Below are positions 7,516 to 16,081 of a DNA stretch of 64,000 nucleotides, piece after piece (the stretch's first letter is position 1; each line of letters opens with the position of its first letter). The DNA is from Microlunatus phosphovorus NM-1. GTDB lineage: Bacteria > Actinomycetota > Actinomycetes > Propionibacteriales > Propionibacteriaceae. The notes beneath the pieces are model-generated. The model searched no databases. It was not told where the DNA came from and was given only the letters and a program-made list of their open reading frames with translations. The translations under genes were made by a program, and so were the position numbers. The stretch lies in assembly GCF_000270245.1 (NCBI RefSeq), contig NC_015635.1, positions 806,001 through 870,000 on the forward strand. The letters are read 5' to 3'.

Positions 7516-9004
7516 CGCCAGGCGGGGTGCGGGGCGCGCGGGGCTTCCGGGGGGCCCGTGCTCGGGGCGCCGGCGGTTCCTGGTCGTCGGCCTGGGGGAT
7601 GACGACCGGGATCTGCCGGGGTGCGGGGAACCGGGCTGCGGTGGTGCGGATCATGTCGTCGGTGACGTGACCGACCCGGAACCGGGTCACCCGGTGCTGC
7701 TCATCGATGGCGTAGCCGATGCCGGCGGTGGAGTACGGGATCTTGTGACACGCGACCCCGGCCGCTATCGCCCCGTCGCCGAAGATCATGGCGACTTCGT
7801 CCCGGTCGTTCAGCCGGAGCCCGGTGAACTCGTGGAACAGGTGCCGTTGCGGCACGGTGTCCTTCCGCGGGTCCTGCACATACGCATGAACGAGGAAGCC
7901 GGGGGCGCGACCCAAGGTGAGCAGGGACCGCAACGCCGCATCGGCGCGTTTCATCAGCTTCGTGTCCGTGGCGTAGGAGGTCAGCTGCGCCAGCTCATCG
8001 ATGACCGTGATCGACAGCGGCTCGGCCACGGTCGGCTCGTGGGTGCGGACAATGCCGGCGATCTTCGCCGCGCGGGCTTTGCAGGCGCGGACCTCGTCTT
8101 CCAAGATCACCACTGCTTCCTCCAAGTCGGAGGTGTAGCGGGTGTACATCGGTCGGGCCATGGCCTGTTCCATGCCGCCTTTGAGGTCGATGCCGTTCAT
8201 CCGCACCAGGCCGGCTTTGACCGCCGGCCCTAGGGCGAAGGCGGTGGCGTGCATGATGCCGGCCTTGCCGGACCCGGACGCACCACCGGTCAGCCTGGAC
8301 CGCCGGATCGCCACCCCAAACGGCTGCCCGTCTTCGGTGACCCCGAGTTCGACCCATTCGAACTGTGCCGGCGCATCCAGGTCCGGGATCGAGGCGTAGA
8401 AAACCGGCGCGAGCGGGTCGCCGAACAAGAACCGGACAGTGCAGCCGGTCTGGGCATCGTTCGGGACGATCCGGACCTGCCGGGACCCGACAGCTACCCG
8501 CAGCCGATCCGACACGACGACCACATCGTCAACGGTCTGGCCGAGCATCAACCGCGGCACGGTGACCAGCACATCCGGGTCCTCCCAGCGAATCTGCCGC
8601 AACTCCGGCACCGTCAACTGCGCGGCGCCAGTCACATCAGGCACGCGGCGGGACAGTCCACACGCCTCCATCAGCTGCGGCCACGTCCGCCGGACACGGC
8701 GACGGATCCGACGCCGCCACGCCGGGTGCTTCCACCGCCGTTCCCACGACGCCGGCCACCATCGGGCATACAAGCCAGGCAGCACAACGAGAACCAGGAG
8801 GACGGCGAGGAGCCAGGTCACGTCCGCCCAGACCGCGAACCCCAGACCTGTCAACCATGTCATTGCCCGTCGAGGCGCGGTCCGGAGCAGCCGCCACCCA
8901 CCAGCCAGCCACCACCGCACCTCAGCCGACACCACCCGCAGGCCCCGACCGAGACGACGCAGACCGTGCCCGACCTGCGGGAGTACCGCAACACCGCTGC
9001 TCAT
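7499..9004 (-). CDS. FtsK/SpoIIIE-type conjugative DNA translocase (TraB/TraSA-like)
   Basis: 501 residues. A hydrophobic region at about 49-79 anchors it in the membrane. The motor domain has Walker A GGASGSGK (240-247) and Walker B ITVIDEL (332-338), with NGIDLKGGME and LGRAPGFLVHAYVQDPRK typical of FtsK-like pumps. The C-terminus is Pro/Arg-rich. In AICEs this single ATPase moves double-stranded DNA between mycelia or cells. The position after the Walker A Lys is Ala-Gly rather than Gly-Ser/Thr, a mild deviation. ATG 9004 overlaps the upstream stop (ATGA). Confidence 0.93.
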   Translation of the reverse strand: MSSGVAVLPQVGHGLRRLGRGLRVVSAEVRWWLAGGWRLLRTAPRRAMTWLTGLGFAVWADVTWLLAVLLVLVVLPGLYARWWPASWERRWKHPAWRRRIRRRVRRTWPQLMEACGLSRRVPDVTGAAQLTVPELRQIRWEDPDVLVTVPRLMLGQTVDDVVVVSDRLRVAVGSRQVRIVPNDAQTGCTVRFLFGDPLAPVFYASIPDLDAPAQFEWVELGVTEDGQPFGVAIRRSRLTGGASGSGKAGIMHATAFALGPAVKAGLVRMNGIDLKGGMEQAMARPMYTRYTSDLEEAVVILEDEVRACKARAAKIAGIVRTHEPTVAEPLSITVIDELAQLTSYATDTKLMKRADAALRSLLTLGRAPGFLVHAYVQDPRKDTVPQRHLFHEFTGLRLNDRDEVAMIFGDGAIAAGVACHKIPYSTAGIGYAIDEQHRVTRFRVGHVTDDMIRTTAARFPAPRQIPVVIPQADDQEPPAPRARAPRKPRAPRTPPGGGDDD

Positions 9005-9474
9005 GCGGCACCGTCCAACACCGGCAAACGATCCAGCAGAGGGAACAGGCCCGGTTCAGCCTGATCGTCGTGCACCAGCTGCACCCTCAGGCAGCCGGCA
9101 GCGTGAGCCAGAGCGGCGAACACCGGACCGATCCAGGCCGGCGGCACTCCGGCCAACGTGGTGCCGATCTCGACCAACGCACCGTCGACCGTCAACGCCG
9201 ACGCCACCAGCAGCACCGGACGCACGCGGGCCGGGAAGCACTCGACAGCCTCAGCCAGAGCAGCGCCGTCCAACGACCACACCCCGGGGCGAGGGCACGG
9301 CACCAGCCACGGCGAGCCCCACCAGACGGCGGCGTTCAAGCAGCCCGGCACGTCGGCCGCGACCAGGGCCAGGAGCTCGACCGCCGCCTCATCCGCTGCA
9401 TAGCCGGCCGCCCAGATCCGCAGCCCCGCCAGCAGCGCGGACGGATCCGTATCCGGTGGGTCGAAGGTCCTCAT
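9001..9474 (-). CDS. AICE hypothetical protein, Ala/Val-rich
   Basis: 157 residues from ATG 9474, chosen because it overlaps the stop of the preceding gene (ATGA 9471-9474); a longer frame would start inside that gene. Rich in Ala, Leu and Val with several hydrophobic stretches (VRPVLLVASALTVDG, IGPVFAALAHAAGC), but too many charged residues between them for confident membrane helices. No family recognised. It sits directly before the translocase, with ATGA coupling at both ends, suggesting a stoichiometric partner in transfer or replication. Confidence 0.72.
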   Translation of the reverse strand: MRTFDPPDTDPSALLAGLRIWAAGYAADEAAVELLALVAADVPGCLNAAVWWGSPWLVPCPRPGVWSLDGAALAEAVECFPARVRPVLLVASALTVDGALVEIGTTLAGVPPAWIGPVFAALAHAAGCLRVQLVHDDQAEPGLFPLLDRLPVLDGAA

Positions 9475-9872
9475 GCCGCTCGTCCGTCCCCGGCCTTCTG
9501 CGGACGACCCTGCGCAGCGATCCAGTCCTGCCACAGACCAATCGGCGTCACCCGCTCACCCGTCACCGTCGTCCGGATCGACGCATAGTCCCCGCCGGCC
9601 AACTTCGCCGTCGTGGTGCCCTCGACCCGGATCACCGACCCCGGCACCAAACCAGCCGCCTGCACATCCGGCAACAGCACCGTCGCCTCACCCAACATGC
9701 CCAACGGATCCGCCATCACCACCGCCGCCACCCCCGACAACGGCCGCCCCTCCGCATCCGTCAGCCGGCCCGACGCCTCCCGCTTGTCACCCTTGCCCCG
9801 GTACACCTGCCGCTCCTTCGGCCCATCGATCACCAACGCCGTCACCGACGACACCTGCAGTTCGATCGCCAT
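9471..9872 (-). CDS. AICE hypothetical protein, first gene of the transfer operon
   Basis: 133 residues, beta-rich pattern (ELQVSSVTALVIDG, GSVIRVEGTTTAKLAGGDYA) that could be an OB-like fold; that is a guess. A clear AAAGGAG ribosome site precedes ATG 9872. It is the promoter-proximal gene of the five-gene unit 9872-5684 and faces the GntR regulator across a 109-bp spacer with the repeat AGCTATGTAT-AGCTAAGTAT. Confidence 0.72.
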   Translation of the reverse strand: MAIELQVSSVTALVIDGPKERQVYRGKGDKREASGRLTDAEGRPLSGVAAVVMADPLGMLGEATVLLPDVQAAGLVPGSVIRVEGTTTAKLAGGDYASIRTTVTGERVTPIGLWQDWIAAQGRPQKAGDGRAA

Positions 9873-9920
9873 CCCTGGCTCCTTTCGCTTTCGCCCACGG
9901 AGTGTGGACAGAACTAGGCT

Positions 9921-9940
9921 AGCTATGTATAGCTAAGTAT
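9921..9940. promoter_or_regulatory. Candidate GntR operator
   Basis: AGCTATGTAT is followed directly by AGCTAAGTAT (10-bp direct repeat), and within it AGCTAT-GT-ATAGCT (9921-9934) is a perfect inverted repeat. It is A/T-rich in a GC-rich context, in the spacer between the transfer operon and the divergent GntR gene, the expected place for KorSA-type autoregulation. Confidence 0.6.
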
Positions 9941-9981
9941 GCAACGGGTGGTCCTCACCGTCGCCGTTTAGGCTGTGCAAC

Positions 9982-10350
9982 ATGGATGACGGTCGGCCGC
10001 TGGCCCGGTTCCAGCTGGTCGCGAAAGTGATCCGAACCCGCATAAGCGACGGGACCTATCCCGTTGGCTCGCGACTGCCATCTATCTCCGGCCTTGGAGC
10101 GGAGTTCGACGTGTCGCATATGACCGTCAAACAGGCACTCAACACGTTGGCTGACGAAGGCGTCATCGCGTCGCGGCGAGGTGTTCCGGCGGAAGTCCTG
10201 GCAGCACCAGCCACAGAGGAGCCGTTGTCGCTGGCAGCCAGGCTTGCTCGCGTAGAGAGCGCCCTCGGTGCACTGGAGAAGCGAGTCACGGCTGTCGAAA
10301 TCCATGGCTCAAACTTGACCCAGAGTGAGCCCCCTCACCATGAACGTTGA
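9982..10350 (+). CDS. GntR-family regulator of the AICE
   Basis: 122 residues with a GntR winged helix-turn-helix: LVAKVIRTRISDGTYPVGSR, then LPSISGLGAEFDVSHMTVKQ and ALNTLADEGVIASRRG. A short coiled-coil-like tail (LAARLARVESALGALEKRVT) replaces a ligand-binding domain, as in KorSA-type plasmid repressors that hold AICE replication and transfer genes off. It is divergent from the transfer operon, so it probably represses that operon and itself through the repeats at 9921-9940. Confidence 0.88.
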   Translation: MDDGRPLARFQLVAKVIRTRISDGTYPVGSRLPSISGLGAEFDVSHMTVKQALNTLADEGVIASRRGVPAEVLAAPATEEPLSLAARLARVESALGALEKRVTAVEIHGSNLTQSEPPHHER

Positions 10351-10367
10351 GAGCACTTGCGCTGCAT

Positions 10368-10382
10368 CTACGCTGCACGTAG
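10368..10382. promoter_or_regulatory. Inverted repeat upstream of the Nudix pair
   Basis: CTACG-CTGCA-CGTAG lies 30 bp before the start of the HTH-Nudix gene and could be an operator for its N-terminal HTH. No binding data. Confidence 0.4.
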
Positions 10383-10412
10383 TAAGTAGACGGTTGGTGT
10401 AAACGAGGTGCA

Positions 10413-11057
10413 ATGACAGGCGTGACCTACCCTCCCGAGTCATGGACCGGGGCCGATGCAGCGCGGCTACAAAGTGCCCTTCGGTTCTCAAACGAGGACT
10501 TTGCGCACGCACTGGGCATCAATGCCCGCACCATCGCCACATGGCACGCGCAGCCCAATCGGCGACCTCGCCCCGAGATGCAACGCGCGCTAGACACCGC
10601 ACTCGGGCTGGCATCGGCCGAGGTTCAGGCTCGATTCGGAGCCTCTGCACCTAGCGAGGTGCCGGCACCGGTAGGCCTCCATGTCGCCATAGCCATCGTC
10701 GTTCGGGAGCGTCACGTGTTGCTCGTCCAACGTCGCGACGGTGACCTACTCAGTTGGCAGTTCCCTGCGGGCGTCGTGAAGCCTGAGAAGTCGGCCGCTC
10801 GGGTAGCGATCCAAGAGACCAAGATCGAGACCGCCGTCGATGCCGGAGCGCCGCAAGAGATCGGTGCACGCGTGCACCCGGTGACGAACGTGTACTGCAG
10901 GTACTTCCTATGCGAGTACCTCGCAGGTGAAGCCACCAACCTGGACATCGTGGAGAATGCCAGCGTCCTCTGGGCGCCTATCGAGGCGCTCGCACGGTTC
11001 ATCCCGCTCGCCAACATCTTTCCGCCCGTACTCGACGCACTAGGAGCACGCACATGA
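10413..11057 (+). CDS. HTH protein with degenerate Nudix domain
   Basis: 214 residues: an XRE-like helix-turn-helix at about 15-65 (LRFSNEDFAHALGINARTIA), then a Nudix fold at about 88-205. The Nudix box is damaged: residues 120-142 read GVVKPEK at the start, where the sixth residue after G should be Glu but is Lys, and QETKIETAV where REUxEExGU is expected (Arg to Gln, one Glu to Ile, Gly to Ala). Catalysis is therefore unlikely; ligand sensing is more plausible, as in NrtR regulators, though there the order of domains is reversed. It overlaps the next gene (an intact Nudix) by 4 bp. Confidence 0.8.
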   Translation: MTGVTYPPESWTGADAARLQSALRFSNEDFAHALGINARTIATWHAQPNRRPRPEMQRALDTALGLASAEVQARFGASAPSEVPAPVGLHVAIAIVVRERHVLLVQRRDGDLLSWQFPAGVVKPEKSAARVAIQETKIETAVDAGAPQEIGARVHPVTNVYCRYFLCEYLAGEATNLDIVENASVLWAPIEALARFIPLANIFPPVLDALGART

Positions 11058-11476
11058 GCACCACACTGAGCGACGACCGTCCCGCAATCTCCGCCGGCAT
11101 CATCACGAGAAACGGAGCCGTGCTCCTGGTGCAGCGCAGGGTGAAGGAGGGCTCACTGTCGTGGCAATTCCCCGCTGGCGAGGTTGAATCAGGTGAAACC
11201 CTCCAAGAGGCTGCTGCCCGGGAGACTGTTGAGGAAACTGGGCTGACCGTGACCCCAAAGCAGCTTCTGGGCGAGCGCATCCACCCCAAGACTGGCCGCC
11301 GCATGGCATACGTCGCTTGCGAGATTGTCAGTGGCACCGCTCACGTCGCCGACGAAGATGAGCTAGCCGACCTGGCATGGGTCAAGCCCGCGGACTTCTC
11401 CACCTTCGTCCCCTACGGCTTTGCACCAGTGGTCCAGGACTACCTCGACAGCACCTTGACAGCCGACGCCAGCTGA
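11054..11476 (+). CDS. Nudix hydrolase (intact box)
   Basis: 140 residues with a complete Nudix box: GEVESGE at 42-48 and RETVEETGL at 56-64, which together place the Glu residues that bind Mg/Mn. Nudix enzymes hydrolyse nucleoside diphosphates linked to another group; the substrate is not readable here. ATG 11054 overlaps the stop of the HTH-pseudo-Nudix gene (ATGA), so the two are co-translated. Nudix genes are a recurring AICE component of unclear role. Confidence 0.9.
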   Translation: MSTTLSDDRPAISAGIITRNGAVLLVQRRVKEGSLSWQFPAGEVESGETLQEAAARETVEETGLTVTPKQLLGERIHPKTGRRMAYVACEIVSGTAHVADEDELADLAWVKPADFSTFVPYGFAPVVQDYLDSTLTADAS

Positions 11477-11823
11477 CCGAGCCGGCGACACACTCGCTGC
11501 CAAGCACCGACAGCATCGGGCACATGGCCGTCCCTCTGCCCCGTGCCGTGAGTAGTTTCTGTACTCCTTCAAGCGCGGCCTGCGGCCGCGGGGTGGGGTT
11601 TGGTGTGGCCTTGCGTGTCCTCGCTTCGCTGCGGGCCGCGGCCACACCAAACCCCGCCCATGCAGTGGCCCGTCCCGCCGAGTGGGCGTCAGCACTTCGA
11701 ACCGGAGGTTCAGGAGACCTTCGCAACCCACCTTCTCTATCCTGAGGCTGAACTGCTAACGCAGCGACCTGCCGGGCTGCACTTTCACAGCCAAAATGCA
11801 GCTGCAAGATCGGAGGGCAAAGC
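11477..11823. other. Intergenic region with long inverted repeat
   Basis: No gene is visible. GGGGTTTGGTGTGGCC (11595-11610) is complementary to GGCCACACCAAACCCC (11640-11655), a 16-bp stem around a 29-base GC-rich loop. It probably ends transcription of the Nudix operon before the defence gene, or marks a junction between AICE backbone and cargo. Confidence 0.65.
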
Positions 11824-13248
11824 ATGAACTTTGAGGTCACTGGCACGTGGACACTGTCGGGTGGTGGACCGGAGTGTCACGGCCACCTCGAAAAGTCTGC
11901 CGAGCGCGATGCCAAGCTGTCGATCTATGGAAAGTTCGGAGACTTGCCCGAGCCTGGCTTCGGAAACTCTCAAACGATCTGGGGCACAACGCCGAAGGGT
12001 CCAATCTCGCTACTCAACGCCTTGCCAACCTCTTGGACTGACCCGCCAATCGAGACGCAGACTTGGACCGTCCAGCGAGTGATTCGGGGAGGTCACATCG
12101 ATCGGACCAGTGCGTTTCGCCACTTCACCTTTAAGCTACCCGGGCTCTTGTATTGGTTCGGTCCATCGCCGCTGAACTACGCGTCACAGCGCGGTGCATC
12201 CAACAGCCCTGTGGCCGATTACAATTCCGAACTTACGGCAGAACTCCACAATGGCGCTACGATACGGCTTCTAGGTACATCATCTCGTTCCAGAACCTTA
12301 GTTAATGAGAGCACCGAGAAGTTCGCCATTTACGTCGTCTCAAAGAAAACGGGGATGTCGCTCGACGAAATAGACTTCATTTGTTTGAGCTTTCAACGCC
12401 TTCATTCTCTAATCACTAATGAGCCGATGTCCGCGTTTGATGTGACGATGTACTCGGAGACGCTGGGAGACGGTGGGTTCTGGTTCGAAGAACAAGACAA
12501 GATCGAGGGGGCGCGGTGGGCATCTACTGGTTTACACGACCCCTTCTTTGATACCTCCGAGATTGGTTTTGCCTCCTTTGTCAATAAATGGCACAACCTG
12601 CACCAAACAGCGCTTGTGGCTTGCAGTGCTGCGGCTCCCCGAGAAGATGCGATGTACCTGTCGAGCCGCCTCATCCAGGGCGCGAACGGCGTTGAGGCAC
12701 TTGCAGCCACTCGTGTTGTGCCCATCTCGCAAGAGCATCACCTGCTGGTTGCAGAAGTCGAGAAAGCTCTCGAAGTAGGCGAGATTGCAAGAGACACGAG
12801 AAAGTACCTCATCAAGCAGTTGGAGTACCAGAGGCAGGGTACTTTGTCTACTAAATTAGTAGGTCTCGCTCGATCACTTGGTCAAGAATCGGCCGCCTGG
12901 CTGCTAGGTCCGAAGCTCGGGGTGTGGGCAGATGTGGTTGCGAAAGTTCGAAACTCGCTAACCCATGGTTCCCAGTTGAGCGACGGCCTTAGTGCCGATA
13001 CTGAACTGCTATGGGCTTGTGATCTATCAGTCACCGTCGTTCTCCGCCTGGCACTGCTGGTGGAATGCGGATTTACCAACAGGCAAGGTCCTCCTGGAGC
13101 AAATGGTGAGATCTTCATCTTTCGCGACGAGAAAATCGCCTCACATCCCAACTCTAATCTATACGAGTTGGCGGCTAGGCTGGCTGAGTACTCCCCGTAC
13201 TGGAAACAATGGAACCAGAGATTGCACGGACACAGCCAGATCAAGTGA
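11824..13248 (+). CDS. ApeA-like HEPN abortive-infection protein
   Basis: 474 residues. The N-terminus (FEVTGTWTLSGG, CHGHLEKS, LSIYGKFG) resembles the ApeA N-terminal domain: an opening strand, then G-x-L, then a short strand. The C-terminal helical domain has the HEPN RNase motif R-x4-H as RNSLTH (Arg376, His381), preceded by long helices. ApeA-type HEPN proteins are single-gene anti-phage systems thought to cleave RNA on infection. A GGAGG site precedes ATG 11824. Codons are much richer in A/T than the AICE backbone (e.g. around 12230-12420), a sign of separate acquisition. Assignment rests on motif reading only. Confidence 0.65.
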   Translation: MNFEVTGTWTLSGGGPECHGHLEKSAERDAKLSIYGKFGDLPEPGFGNSQTIWGTTPKGPISLLNALPTSWTDPPIETQTWTVQRVIRGGHIDRTSAFRHFTFKLPGLLYWFGPSPLNYASQRGASNSPVADYNSELTAELHNGATIRLLGTSSRSRTLVNESTEKFAIYVVSKKTGMSLDEIDFICLSFQRLHSLITNEPMSAFDVTMYSETLGDGGFWFEEQDKIEGARWASTGLHDPFFDTSEIGFASFVNKWHNLHQTALVACSAAAPREDAMYLSSRLIQGANGVEALAATRVVPISQEHHLLVAEVEKALEVGEIARDTRKYLIKQLEYQRQGTLSTKLVGLARSLGQESAAWLLGPKLGVWADVVAKVRNSLTHGSQLSDGLSADTELLWACDLSVTVVLRLALLVECGFTNRQGPPGANGEIFIFRDEKIASHPNSNLYELAARLAEYSPYWKQWNQRLHGHSQIK

Positions 13249-13474
13249 CTCTCTCGACATGGGTGACTCGCAAAAGTTGGCAAGGTCTGAAACCAACTTA
13301 TTCCGAGATCATAGGATCCAAGCTGGCGTTCGCAGGAGGACGGGCCTTGGGTCACAGCTCCTGAATCGCACCGGCCGGCCGTCCGTCGAACGGCCATGTG
13401 TCGGTTCAATCGGTCTCGGTCCTATCGTGATACCGATGCATGTTTGCACGCAGTGAGTGAGTTGAGGGGGGCAG

Positions 13475-14011
13475 GTGAACTGGAACGCAGCTGAGGCCGT
13501 CGGTACGCTTCTGACGGCACTGGTGGCTCTATATCTCCTCTGGCAGGGCCAAAGGGATCGTCGCAAGGAACGCGATGACAGCCGATCTGCCCAGGCTCGT
13601 GACGTGGTCGTACGAGTTGAAGAAAGTTGGACGCTCGTAAATGGCAACCCTAACAACAAGGGGTTCGAAAGAGCTGAGGTCCAGATACTCAATGAGAGTG
13701 ACAGACCGATCGCAGTCGTGTCTGTTGACTACGTGCAACACCGGTTCGAGGAGGAAGATCGGTGGACAGTTAACCTGTCACACCTCGTGGTGACTGAAGA
13801 CCGCCTCGTCATGGGTCGGTCAACCATGTCATTGGATCCTGCTGAAGCTGGTGGATTTGCTATCGCTGAGTTTCGAGACCACAGGGGGCAGCACTGGAAG
13901 CGCCGAAGCAACGACCAAGAACTACGTCGATGGCCCCCTACTTTGCGCTGGTGGCAACGCGCCGTCAATTTTGTATGCCGGGCTAGCGATCCTTGGTCGC
14001 TAAGTGTTTGA
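13475..14011 (+). CDS. Small membrane-anchored hypothetical protein (AICE cargo)
   Basis: 178 residues from GTG 13475, preceded by GAGGGGGG. One N-terminal helix (TLLTALVALYLLWQGQ, about residues 11-26) is followed by a basic stretch and a soluble beta-rich domain (RAEVQILNESDRPIAVVSVD, GGFAIAEFRDHRG). It resembles small anchored proteins of mobile-element cargo that carry an Ig-like soluble part, but no family is recognised. It is 226 bp after the ApeA-like gene, same strand and similar A/T-rich codon use; a functional link is possible but unproven. Confidence 0.65.
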   Translation: MNWNAAEAVGTLLTALVALYLLWQGQRDRRKERDDSRSAQARDVVVRVEESWTLVNGNPNNKGFERAEVQILNESDRPIAVVSVDYVQHRFEEEDRWTVNLSHLVVTEDRLVMGRSTMSLDPAEAGGFAIAEFRDHRGQHWKRRSNDQELRRWPPTLRWWQRAVNFVCRASDPWSLSV

Positions 14012-14027
14012 GTCTTGAGCCGACTTT

Positions 14028-15626
14028 TCAGGTCGCGATTCTGGCGTCGTTGATGTAGTCGGTGATGGCGTTGTCGAGGACGCGGAGGGCTTGTCGGACT
14101 TCGAGTGGGGCGGGTGGCTGGTTAGCGGCCAGCAATGGTCGTAGTAGCCGGTTGTGGACTTTGCTGTAGAAGATCGCGAAGCGTTGTCCGTCGTCGGTCA
14201 GGGTGTAGGTGTTGGAGTGCGGCAGCCGCTCGATCAGCCCTTTCAGCCGGAGTCGGCGCAGGTCGTAGCAGCATTGGGCGCGGCTGTAGGGCTGGCCGTA
14301 GAGTTGTTCGACCAGGGGTCGCAGGGTTTTGTTCGACAGGCCGCCGATCAGGTGGGCGGTGACGGCGAGGGCGCCGGCCAGGGCTTGGACCCGAGGGTCG
14401 CCGAACCTCAAGGCTGGGGCCCTCCGACCGTCGGTGACCGACGGTTGCGCGATCCGCTCAAAGGCTGGACTCGCGAGGACGCAGCCCCGACCGACATGTT
14501 CATGATCCAACAGTCGGCGGTTCACGTCACGGGCTTTGGCCTGCAATTCGGGCAGGTGGACCAGGCGCCGTTTCACGCCGAGATCGGTCGAGTCGTTGAC
14601 CACGGTCTCGATCCGCAAAGCGCGGCCTTCTTTGAAGTACTCCTTGACCCGGGAGTGCTTGTAACCGGCGTTGATGGTCACATCAACACCGCGGGTGACG
14701 ACCCGGGTAGCGAAGACGCCGGTCGTCGAGGGCAGGATCTTCCTGCCGAAGATCAGCTCGAGACGCTCGGGCCGGCCCAGATCCAAATTGTCGGCCGCGA
14801 GCGCTTCGAAGAACGCACGGCCGTTACGGGGCTGGTCGAACACGATCGTGCGGGAGACCTCGATCTGCCGCATCGACAACTCCCACCAATACCCGTGGGC
14901 CCGGTCCTGGTCGGTCAGCGGCACTGGGAGCCGGTCCAGCCAACGATCGAAAAATGCCTGGATCTGCACCGGACCGAGGTGGTCGCAGATCGTCTGCAAC
15001 CCGATTGGATCGGTGCAGGTGGCGAATCCGTTCGCCAAGGCGGTCCAGCCGATCCCCGCCTTGTCGGCTTGTCGCTTCGCCCATTCGTGGCCGTTCAACC
15101 ACACCTTGATCGGGTACGGGAAGTAGGAGCCGATCTTGACAAACGCCGGTCCGAACTCGTCGTCCCAGACATAGAAGTAGTAGCAGGTCACCCGGCGTTC
15201 GGCCCGGCCCCAGCCGAAGTGCGGGGCGCCGCCACCGTGGGCCGGGGTCGTGGTGCACGAGGCCACCCATTGGAACTCCTGCGCCCAGCCGATCGCGGCT
15301 ACCCCCGGCCGGCCTGTCTTGGCCTGCCGGGCCAGATACGGGGCCATCTTCTCGATCTTGCGGTCACCTTTACGAAACGTGACCATCGCGATCTTGTTGT
15401 TGTCGGCGAACGAGCGCACCGAGGCCCGGAACTGGTCACCGATCCGACCCACCACCGCCGGTGAGGGGATCGGGAACCCCCGCGACGCGAGGAACGACAC
15501 CACCTGCCCGCCGACCTGTAAATTCGGCACGTACCCGTTGAGATAGATCCGGTCCAGACACGACACATCAAGATCGACATGCCCGGCCAAGAGATCTGAG
15601 GTCCTCACCGCACGACTGGTCATCAC
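14028..15626 (-). CDS. Hypothetical protein with C-terminal winged helix (widespread actinobacterial family)
   Basis: 532 residues. Conserved-looking blocks: LDRIYLNGYVPNLQVGGQVV, VTCYYFYVWDDEFGPAFVKI, YPIKVWLNGHEWAKRQ, YWWELSMRQIEVSRTIVFD. The C-terminal third is a winged-helix-like module (YDLRRLRLKGLIERLPHSNT, then YTLTDDGQRFAIFY). From memory this protein type recurs across actinobacteria, often in accessory DNA, without known function. Its strong G/C-ending codons contrast with the A/T-richer genes on both sides, suggesting an independent insertion. No terminal repeats or transposase signature was found. Confidence 0.7.
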   Translation of the reverse strand: MMTSRAVRTSDLLAGHVDLDVSCLDRIYLNGYVPNLQVGGQVVSFLASRGFPIPSPAVVGRIGDQFRASVRSFADNNKIAMVTFRKGDRKIEKMAPYLARQAKTGRPGVAAIGWAQEFQWVASCTTTPAHGGGAPHFGWGRAERRVTCYYFYVWDDEFGPAFVKIGSYFPYPIKVWLNGHEWAKRQADKAGIGWTALANGFATCTDPIGLQTICDHLGPVQIQAFFDRWLDRLPVPLTDQDRAHGYWWELSMRQIEVSRTIVFDQPRNGRAFFEALAADNLDLGRPERLELIFGRKILPSTTGVFATRVVTRGVDVTINAGYKHSRVKEYFKEGRALRIETVVNDSTDLGVKRRLVHLPELQAKARDVNRRLLDHEHVGRGCVLASPAFERIAQPSVTDGRRAPALRFGDPRVQALAGALAVTAHLIGGLSNKTLRPLVEQLYGQPYSRAQCCYDLRRLRLKGLIERLPHSNTYTLTDDGQRFAIFYSKVHNRLLRPLLAANQPPAPLEVRQALRVLDNAITDYINDARIAT

Positions 15627-16081
15627 GCACCCCCTGCGACCAGGCTGGACCCACCAACCCCGACACCGCTACCGCCCAGACCAGATCAACCCGCCGACCC
15701 GACCACCAACCTCGACGGTCCGAGGCGGAGCCTCGTTAGGTTGCTTCGGTGGCTACTCATCAGACCCTGGGAAAAGTCAGCCTATCGCAGTGCCAGGAGG
15801 CAAGGACCGAACCATAAGCCAGCAGGAGTCAAGGTCGTTGAGTTTCTCTTGGGCGAATGGCCCAATGTGGTTGATACCTGGCACGAACCAAAAGCCAGGC
15901 CAGCACTCTACGGCTATGAAGGTCTCTATGAGGTATCGACAGGTGAGGCCCCCTTGAGACCTTTCACAGGGCTGACCGCCACCCGAAGAAGGAAGCACCT
16001 TCGAAAGGAGCTGAATTCTTGACGCCCGCTCTATGAGGCCATCCGCTGTCGCGGGCCGCCGCACCTGTTCTTGCGCCCACG
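15627..16081. other. Intergenic region inside AICE cargo
   Basis: Weak open frames occur on both strands (e.g. 15741-16022), but none has a ribosome site, a recognisable domain or consistent codon bias. The GC-rich part near 15650-15730 gives way abruptly to A/T-richer sequence at about 15735, a possible insertion boundary of the 14028-15626 gene. Confidence 0.5.

Noticed and set aside
15741-16022. 93-codon frame as a gene
   Set aside because: No ribosome site, no domain, mixed codon bias; overlapped by equally weak frames.
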